From Deltaproteobacteria bacterium (GTDB lineage: Bacteria > Desulfobacterota > DSM-4660 > Desulfatiglandales > Desulfatiglandaceae), in contig JAFCZI010000034.1 of assembly GCA_019314425.1 (NCBI GenBank), positions 1-11,985 of the forward strand: a DNA stretch of 11,985 bases, in the 5' to 3' direction. Under the pieces are notes generated by a model. That model worked only from the letters and a program-made list of their open reading frames with translations. It had not been told where the DNA came from and ran no database searches. This document shows positions 7,195 through 11,985 of the stretch, in pieces (the stretch's first letter is position 1; every line of letters starts with the position of its first letter). Position numbers and translations under genes: made by a program.

Positions 7195-8436
7195 TCACGC
7201 AGGCGGAAGAAGGCATTTGTCCTCTTTGGGTACGGTTTGCAGAAATACCCCGTGCCGATTCATTTCCTCAAGCCGGCAACTCCAGACCAGTTTGCCCTGA
7301 TGAACGGTAATATCCGGGCAGCCGTCGCACATGTCCTGCCGTCCGTCCGACTCAAAGTTCACGGGCTGGATAATCATAAGGCTTTGGAGGTGGGCCAGCT
7401 TAAAGAGGGTTGCGGGCCTGGAGCGGACCTGTTTGAGCACATTGACCAGGGCTCCCCTCATTTTTTTGTCCATAAGTCCCCCCGCAAGGGATGCCAACTT
7501 GCCGCAGGCCACACTTTTGGGCCCGGCATAGGAAAGATATGTTCCCGTAAACAGGTGGCTGAAGGTTTGGACCAACTCCATGAACCTGGGGGACATGTAC
7601 CCCATGACCTCCCCGTTGAAAATGATGCGGTTGGCCAGAAGCCATTTCAGAGATTCGGGCCTTGCGGTTCCATTCAGATAGGCCGCAGGTTCATACAAAG
7701 GGTCCCCTTTTCGGATCATCTCCACGGCATCTTTTGCCATCAACGTCTTTGTGCCGCCCCACTCGGCTTCATGATACAATGCTCCCGGATCAATTTTCCT
7801 GCCGCCGGCGTAGAAATCAAATTCCCCCGTCAGGTTGGGGGAGCGGTAGAGGATAAAGACCATGGTGTGGACGATATTGGCGTGTTCTTGCGCCCAGCGG
7901 ACCATGTGGGGGATCTCGGAAAGGGTTTTCCCGGAGATCGTGGCGTTAAAGGAGCAGGCAATGCCGCCGACTTCAGCCAGCATGCCCGCATAATGATGCC
8001 GTACCTCATTGAGCTCCGTTTCGGTGGCGGCAGTCACATCGGGCCGGGTCTGGCTGGTATCGATGTGGAAGGTGAATCCGAAGACCCCCGCGTTCTTTAA
8101 CGCTGCCAGCATGGATTTTGTGAGCGCGACGCCATTGGTGTTGACGATAGGCTTCCACCCCATCTCCTTGACCATCTTGACCAGTTCCACGATATGGGGA
8201 TAAACGAGAGGATCGCCACCGGCAATGCTCATGCAGTCGCTTTTTCTGGATTTCCGGAAGACCTCCAGATCGGAGCGGACCTCTTCCAGCGACTTATGAC
8301 CGAGTCCGTTCGGGTCCCTGTAACACCCCTTGCACCTGAGATTGCACAGGGTGGTCGGCTCCAGCCAGGAAATGCCGTTGTCGGTGTAATTCCAGGGAAG
8401 ACGGTAGTATTCCAGATGGTTCAATTCGGCGGACAT
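7195..8436 (-). CDS. Radical SAM enzyme with cysteine-rich C-terminus
   Basis: The protein (413 residues from the chosen start) has the radical SAM cluster motif C31-x3-C35-x2-C38 (CNLRCKGC), preceded by GISWLEPTT. SIAGGDPL (70-77) stands in place of the usual SAM-binding GGEP, and a TIM-barrel-like middle includes VNTNGV. Family members use a 4Fe-4S cluster to make a 5'-deoxyadenosyl radical. The C-terminus has CDGC (370-373), then C387 in LVWSCRLEEM and C408, enough to bind an auxiliary cluster or metal, although it is not a classical SPASM domain. ATG 8436 is chosen because a strong promoter (TTGACG, 16-base spacer, TATACT) lies only ~40 bases upstream, with AAAGGGGG at 8449-8456. A longer start at 8541 would begin before that promoter. 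It sits between lipid genes on the opposite strand, so a lipid substrate is plausible, but the reaction is unknown. Confidence 0.85.
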   Translation of the reverse strand: MSAELNHLEYYRLPWNYTDNGISWLEPTTLCNLRCKGCYRDPNGLGHKSLEEVRSDLEVFRKSRKSDCMSIAGGDPLVYPHIVELVKMVKEMGWKPIVNTNGVALTKSMLAALKNAGVFGFTFHIDTSQTRPDVTAATETELNEVRHHYAGMLAEVGGIACSFNATISGKTLSEIPHMVRWAQEHANIVHTMVFILYRSPNLTGEFDFYAGGRKIDPGALYHEAEWGGTKTLMAKDAVEMIRKGDPLYEPAAYLNGTARPESLKWLLANRIIFNGEVMGYMSPRFMELVQTFSHLFTGTYLSYAGPKSVACGKLASLAGGLMDKKMRGALVNVLKQVRSRPATLFKLAHLQSLMIIQPVNFESDGRQDMCDGCPDITVHQGKLVWSCRLEEMNRHGVFLQTVPKEDKCLLPPA

Positions 8437-8477
8437 ATTTGATAGAATCCCCCTTTGAAGGATATGAGATGGGTTAG

Positions 8478-8505
8478 AGTATAAGGAATGGATCTTGGGC
8501 GTCAA
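8478..8505 (-). promoter_or_regulatory. Sigma70-type promoter of the radical SAM gene
   Basis: On the minus strand there is TTGACG (8505-8500), a 16-base spacer and TATACT (8483-8478). Transcription would begin near 8471, leaving a leader of about 35 bases before ATG 8436 that includes the purine-rich AAAGGGGG. This promoter decides the start of the radical SAM gene. Confidence 0.6.
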
Positions 8506-8581
8506 GGGAAAAGGAACATCTGAAGGCATGCGTTTTCCCATAACCGGGTTTCGATAGCGCCTCTTCTTATCTATTTATCTA

Positions 8582-8611
8582 TTGACTCCGGTCTATATCC
8601 TTATGTATAGT
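8582..8611 (+). promoter_or_regulatory. Sigma70-type promoter of the acyltransferase-NTP transferase unit
   Basis: TTGACT (8582-8587), an 18-base spacer and TATAGT (8606-8611) lie just upstream of the GNAT-like gene. Transcription would start near 8618. Together with the divergent promoter at 8478-8505 this forms a ~75-base divergent control region. Confidence 0.55.
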
Positions 8612-8630
8612 CGTCGTAATATATTGTTAA

Positions 8631-8640
8631 GACACGTGTC
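8631..8640. promoter_or_regulatory. Perfect palindrome GACACGTGTC, possible operator
   Basis: A perfect 10-base palindrome lies ~20 bases downstream of the -10 box at 8606-8611 and directly abuts the ATG at 8641. A repressor bound here would block early elongation or initiation. A palindrome of this length occurs by chance at a noticeable rate, so only its position makes it worth noting. Confidence 0.3.
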
Positions 8641-9852
8641 ATGTGGATTACTCCGCAAAAACAGGTCAAAAGCAACGCCATGAATTTTCAAAATCAAACC
8701 GCCGTGGTTCAAGACCGGGTATCCGGCGGACCGGTTGAAATCGTGAAGGTCGAGGACCGCCGGAGGCGGGATGCCTTTATTCGCTTGCCAAACGCGTTGT
8801 ATCAGGACGACCCGGTGTGGGCGCCGCCGCTTTTGTTTGAACGACGAATGCATCTTTCCCCCAAAAATCCTTATTTTCAGCATGCCGCCTGTTGTCTCTG
8901 GCTGGCCTGCCGGGACGGCAGGCCCGTGGGACGGATCAGCGCCCAGATTGATCGGCTTCACCTTGAACGTTATCAAGACGACACCGGTTTTTGGGGAATG
9001 CTGGAGGCCGAGGATGACATGGAAACCTTTCAGGCGCTGCTGAGCGCCGCAGAAGGCTGGTTGCGTGCCCGGGGCATGAAAAGGGCGCTGGGACCGTTTA
9101 ATCTGTCCATCAACCAGGAATGCGGCATGCTCATTGCGGGGTTTGACACGCCTCCCTCCGTGATGATGGGGCATGCCCGCCTTTACTACAGCCGGCGCGT
9201 GGCACAATGCGGATATCAAAAAGCGAAAGATCTGCTGGCCTATGTCATAGATGTGCCCTTTGAATTTTCGAAGGCCATGCGAACCGTCATCCATCGGACC
9301 AAAGGCCGTATTCAAACCAGAGCGCTTCGAAAAAGACGGTTTCGGGAAGACTTGTATACCATTTACGATATTTTCAATGACGCCTGGTCCAACAATTGGG
9401 GATTCGTCCCGTTTACCCGGGAGGAATTTGAGCATCTCGGCAAGGGTCTGAAACTGCTTGTCAATGAAAATTTTATCCGGATCGCCGAGGTGGATGGGGT
9501 CCCTGCGGCATTCATGGTGGTGTTCCCAAACCTGAATGAGGCTATCCGTGCGTGTAAGGGACGGGTATGGCCTTTTGGTTGGTTCAAACTGTTGTGGCGT
9601 ATGAAGGTAACGCATCCGGAAACCGCGCGAATCCCGCTCATGGGAATTCGCCGCCGCTATCACGATAGTCTGCTGGGTGCGGGGCTCGCGTATCGCGTGA
9701 TCGGCGACCTGCTGGAACCGGTCGTCGGTCACGGCGTCAAAAACATTGAGCTTTCCTGGATACTGGAAGACAACACCGGCATGCGGAAAATCATTGAGGA
9801 CATCCATGGCAGAGCATACAAAACGTACCGTATTTACAGCAAGCATTTGTGA
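8641..9852 (+). CDS. Large GNAT-like acyltransferase of the bacterial ceramide synthase (bCerS)-type family
   Basis: A 403-residue soluble protein. Visible family features are FIRLPNALYQDDPVWAPPLL (47-66), NPYF.H (76-81), GRPVGRISAQID (93-104), GPFNLSINQECGMLI (151-165), YYSRRVAQCGYQKAKDLLAY (182-201), NDAWSNNWGFVPFT in the middle, and a C-terminal SWILEDNTGMRKIIEDIHG then YKTYRIY (372 to the end). The whole matches a widespread ~380-400-residue family of GNAT-like proteins (often labelled dATP pyrophosphohydrolase or YghO-like). The Caulobacter enzyme shown to N-acylate a sphingoid base (bCerS) belongs to this group as I recall. The likely reaction is transfer of an acyl group from acyl-CoA or acyl-ACP, but the family is broader than ceramide synthases. 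ATG 8680 is an alternative start; neither has a strong ribosome site. The next gene starts 12 bases after the stop, so the two form an operon. Confidence 0.75.
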   Translation: MWITPQKQVKSNAMNFQNQTAVVQDRVSGGPVEIVKVEDRRRRDAFIRLPNALYQDDPVWAPPLLFERRMHLSPKNPYFQHAACCLWLACRDGRPVGRISAQIDRLHLERYQDDTGFWGMLEAEDDMETFQALLSAAEGWLRARGMKRALGPFNLSINQECGMLIAGFDTPPSVMMGHARLYYSRRVAQCGYQKAKDLLAYVIDVPFEFSKAMRTVIHRTKGRIQTRALRKRRFREDLYTIYDIFNDAWSNNWGFVPFTREEFEHLGKGLKLLVNENFIRIAEVDGVPAAFMVVFPNLNEAIRACKGRVWPFGWFKLLWRMKVTHPETARIPLMGIRRRYHDSLLGAGLAYRVIGDLLEPVVGHGVKNIELSWILEDNTGMRKIIEDIHGRAYKTYRIYSKHL

Positions 9853-9864
9853 TATGACGGATTT

Positions 9865-10668
9865 ATGAATACTCCCTTGTCGCGTTTTACGGCCATTGTG
9901 CTGGCAGCGGACCGGGAACCGGTCAATGGGGTCACCGAAGCAGCGGGCGTTCGCTGTAAATCTCTGGCCCCGATTGGTGGTACTCCCATGGTCTTCAGGG
10001 TTCTGGAAGCCTTGCACGCCTCCCGCCACGTGGGGGAGCGGATACTGTGTGGTCCGCCCGGGACCGTTATGGCACGGGAACCTGAACTCAGGGCCCGTGT
10101 TGCCGCCGGCGGGGTTCGGTGGTTTGAAAATCAGGCCACGCCGAGTGCAAGCGCCCACCAGGTCATGCAGCTGCTTCCGGAACAAACGCTCGTGCTTTTA
10201 ACGACGAGCGATCATGCACTGTTGAGCCCCCGGATCGTTGATCACTTCTGTTTCCAGGCTCTGGCCTCGGCATGCGATGTGGTTGCTGCGGTTGCCCGGC
10301 ATGAAACCGTGACCACGGCCTACCCGGAAACGCGCAGAACCGCCTATCGTTTCAAGGATGGGGCCTACTGCTCATGCAATCTTTTTGCCTTTTTGACACC
10401 TCAGGCGCGTGCCGCAGCATTGTTCTGGCGCCAGGTGGAACACCAGCGCAAAAGCCCCTTGCGCGTCATCCATGCATTCGGCTGGATTGCGGTGATGCAA
10501 TATGTGTCGGGCCGCCTGACGCTCGCCGGGGCTTTGGATCGCGTATCGGACCGTCTGGGCTTTAAGGCGGGTGTTGTTGTCATGCCGTTTCCGGAAGCTG
10601 CCATTGACGTGGATTCGGTCAGCGATTGGGAGGTCGTCAAGCGAATTGCCGGTGAAAAAGAACATTGA
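9865..10668 (+). CDS. MobA-like NTP transferase (nucleotidyltransferase)
   Basis: A 267-residue protein with the signature of the MobA-like NTP transferase fold. The start IVLAADREP (11-19) replaces the standard LAGG-x-G-x-R, followed by GVRCKSLAPIGGTPMVFRVL (28-47) with the conserved Lys at 32. SASAHQV (94-100) and TTSDHALL (113-120) carry the probable metal-binding Asp116. Relatives join a nucleoside triphosphate to a sugar phosphate, alcohol phosphate or cofactor, releasing pyrophosphate. The C-terminal ~100 residues are less typical. It follows the acyltransferase by 12 bases and shares its promoter. Inference: it could make the activated head group (for example a CDP-alcohol) used by the phosphatidyltransferase at 3828, whose own nucleotidyltransferase-like domain lacks the catalytic loop. 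The substrate nucleotide is not readable from the sequence. Confidence 0.78.
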   Translation: MNTPLSRFTAIVLAADREPVNGVTEAAGVRCKSLAPIGGTPMVFRVLEALHASRHVGERILCGPPGTVMAREPELRARVAAGGVRWFENQATPSASAHQVMQLLPEQTLVLLTTSDHALLSPRIVDHFCFQALASACDVVAAVARHETVTTAYPETRRTAYRFKDGAYCSCNLFAFLTPQARAAALFWRQVEHQRKSPLRVIHAFGWIAVMQYVSGRLTLAGALDRVSDRLGFKAGVVVMPFPEAAIDVDSVSDWEVVKRIAGEKEH

Positions 10669-10688
10669 CCCATTTCCTTTTGGTGTAA

Positions 10689-11657
10689 TCAATGAGGCGC
10701 CGGACATTGATCCAGTCGCGCATCACTCAGTTCAAGGACCATATCCCCACATATGGCATTTTCCCCTCTGACCCTGATGGGCAGGCGTCTTGAAGCATCC
10801 AGGTAAATGCGAATGTCTTTTTGAAGGCCAAAAAATGAAAATGTCTCGGGTTCCCCATTTTCAGGCCCTAAGACCTCCGTATCAATGGAAAAAACAAGTG
10901 GCGTCATGGTGGTGTTTATCTCGGTCACGCCCGATGAAGAATGAAGCTTGAAGGAGACTGCCATGGGAAGAGATTTTTCCTGACGGCAGATCAGCCGGTG
11001 TAGCTGTTTTTTGCCAAAGACGTACATTTCAAGGGGGGATTTCAGCCTGCCCGGTTCAAGGGCCGAGAGCACATAGAGCAGAAGCGTTGGATCGGATATA
11101 GCCTCGGAATGGACGGTGTTTTCAGGATAGGGGTAAAAGGATTCAGTGGTTCGGGTCCACTTTGCCGGGGCCTGTTTCCTTTCATCGGGGCCGGCAGGTC
11201 GAATCTTTTGTCTGCGTACGCCATTATCCGTCCAACAGTAGATCTTGACCCAAGGGTCGTTTTTTTTTCGCCAACGCATACGCCGGTACGCTCGACCGTC
11301 TTCTGCGTTAAACCAGACCTTTTCCGAGTATTGTACATTCAAAAAGGCCAATCCCCGCGCCGTCATATCCGTAGCCAGGAGCGTTATCTCATTACCCGCT
11401 TTGGAGCATCCTGTAAGGCCCGCCCCCATCTTTGTCAAAGGCGCGTCACACATCGGCGTCGGAGATTGCGTGTGGATGCGTACCGTCAATTTTGACAGAA
11501 GTTTTGAATGGTTAAATGTCAGGACCGTCCAGCGGACGCCCTTTTGGGATGCGACTGATCCGTGGTTCACGGCTCCCGCCATCGCCGTTTGGCTCATGCC
11601 GATCAGGCATGAAAGCGCGAAAAAAATCCTCGCGTATGTATTCAAAAAGGACACCAT
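10689..11657 (-). CDS. Secreted/periplasmic protein of unknown function, weakly DUF3108-like
   Basis: A 322-residue protein with a clear Sec signal peptide: a hydrophobic core ARIFFALSCLIGM and an AMA-G cleavage site near residue 27. There is no lipobox. The mature part is rich in short beta-like segments. The end, with ETFSFFGLQKDIRIYLDASRR and RLPIRVRG, is reminiscent of DUF3108-type periplasmic proteins, which finish with a similar LP-x-R strand; this is a weak resemblance and most of the sequence is unrecognised. A good ribosome site (GGAGGAGAGGG) precedes the ATG at 11657, supporting that start. It converges on the NTP transferase gene with a 20-base gap and is transcribed separately. 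A link to the lipid genes is possible (envelope location) but not shown. Confidence 0.7.
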   Translation of the reverse strand: MVSFLNTYARIFFALSCLIGMSQTAMAGAVNHGSVASQKGVRWTVLTFNHSKLLSKLTVRIHTQSPTPMCDAPLTKMGAGLTGCSKAGNEITLLATDMTARGLAFLNVQYSEKVWFNAEDGRAYRRMRWRKKNDPWVKIYCWTDNGVRRQKIRPAGPDERKQAPAKWTRTTESFYPYPENTVHSEAISDPTLLLYVLSALEPGRLKSPLEMYVFGKKQLHRLICRQEKSLPMAVSFKLHSSSGVTEINTTMTPLVFSIDTEVLGPENGEPETFSFFGLQKDIRIYLDASRRLPIRVRGENAICGDMVLELSDARLDQCPAPH

Positions 11658-11703
11658 ATGTTTCCCTCTCCTCCCAAACCTCTCTTGGCGTACACTGCTT
11701 CTG

Positions 11704-11712
11704 CATATACCA
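11704..11712 (-). promoter_or_regulatory. Possible extended -10 of the secreted-protein gene
   Basis: On the minus strand, TGGTATATG (11712-11704) fits an extended -10 about 50 bases upstream of ATG 11657. No convincing -35 is seen at the standard distance. Confidence 0.28.
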
Positions 11713-11739
11713 TCAAACAGTTCGTAAATATTCGGCTTG

Positions 11740-11985
11740 CCCCTTCATGAATCAATTTTTCAACAAAACTCGAAATTTCTTAACAACAGACCTCGTTACG
11801 AGGGGTGGCTTTGCCCCCCGATTTTTGGACATTTCTCTATTTGAGGGGCGAATTTCCGACTTCAAGCTGGCGTAATTTTCCAGCAGGGGTGACGACCCTT
11901 AGCTGACTTAGCTTCCGACAAAACTGTTTCTGGGCTGCAAGACGACTGGGCTGTTGGAGGGGCTCAAGACGTACAGTGACTTTCT
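11740..11985. other. Region without a convincing gene, with small hairpins; possible dispersed repeat
   Basis: No reading frame here looks like a recognised protein. On the minus strand a frame open from the right edge runs about 48 codons before a stop and matches nothing I know. Visible structure includes CCTCGTTACGAGG (11791-11803), then a GC-rich arm pair GGGTGGC-TTT-GCCCCCC followed by ATTTTT. Further right there are two copies of CTTAGCT (11898-11904 and 11907-11913) separated by GA. The mix of an AT-rich patch (TTTTTCAACAAAACTCGAAATTTC) with hairpins is typical of intergenic repeats or an IS edge, but no inverted ends can be paired within the window. Confidence 0.3.

Noticed and set aside
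7186..8100. 304-codon open frame on the plus strand opposite the radical SAM gene
   Set aside because: The minus strand encodes a convincing radical SAM protein over the same bases; the plus frame has no motifs and is an antisense shadow.
8437..8541. Longer radical SAM start at ATG 8541
   Set aside because: A near-consensus promoter at 8478-8505 lies inside that extension, and the extra 35 residues look unconserved with no ribosome site before them.
8593..10185. 530-codon open frame on the minus strand opposite the acyltransferase and NTP transferase genes
   Set aside because: It mirrors two genes with clear family motifs on the plus strand, shows no recognisable protein motifs, and is rich in Pro/His/Arg/Gln typical of antisense frames in GC-rich DNA.
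1..11985. tRNA, rRNA, CRISPR array or prophage genes
   Set aside because: No cloverleaf-like segment, no regularly spaced repeats and no phage proteins were seen on reading through either strand.

Overview
The window is a bacterial chromosomal segment. The first ~1.45 kb is relatively AT-rich and full of broken genes. The remainder is GC-rich, with tightly packed intact genes. The gene families (LptG, bacterial lipid kinase, CDP-alcohol phosphatidyltransferase, radical SAM enzyme, GNAT-like acyltransferase) point to a Gram-negative organism. A member of the Desulfobacterota or a related 'deltaproteobacterial' lineage fits best, but that is inference and no rRNA or marker gene is present.

Layout. 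(1) 1-1655 is a transposon graveyard. It holds a decayed IS66-type transposase running off the left edge, then pieces of a second IS66-like transposase. The second is fused in frame to a short stretch resembling the C-terminal part of a BadF/BcrA/HgdC-type activase. (2) 1656-2723 encodes LptG, the lipopolysaccharide-export permease, without lptF beside it. (3) 2757-3782 (minus) encodes a calcineurin-like metallophosphoesterase. (4) 3828-7130 is a tight three-gene operon on the plus strand. Its products are a CDP-alcohol phosphatidyltransferase with a degenerate nucleotidyltransferase-like N-terminal domain, a DAG/sphingoid-type lipid kinase, and a protein that looks like the Tam41 type of phosphatidate cytidylyltransferase (CDP-DAG synthase). 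(5) 7195-8436 (minus) encodes a radical SAM enzyme with a cysteine-rich C-terminus. (6) 8641-10668 (plus) is a two-gene unit: a large GNAT-like acyltransferase of the family that contains the bacterial ceramide synthase bCerS, and a MobA-like NTP transferase. It is divergent from the radical SAM gene, and both directions have good sigma70-type promoters. (7) 10689-11657 (minus) encodes a secreted protein with a signal peptide. (8) 11658-11985 has no convincing gene but contains small hairpins and may be a dispersed repeat.

Taken together, genes 3-6 look like a lipid head-group pathway. An acyltransferase could make an N-acyl (perhaps ceramide-like) lipid and the kinase could phosphorylate it. 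The Tam41-like enzyme could activate the lipid phosphate with CTP, the MobA-like enzyme could activate a small head group, and the CDP-alcohol phosphatidyltransferase could join the parts. The metallophosphoesterase might remove a phosphate, and the radical SAM enzyme might modify the lipid. No serine palmitoyltransferase is in view, so the identity of the lipid is open. This putative pathway, especially the bacterial Tam41-like enzyme next to a lipid kinase, is the most interesting content of the window.
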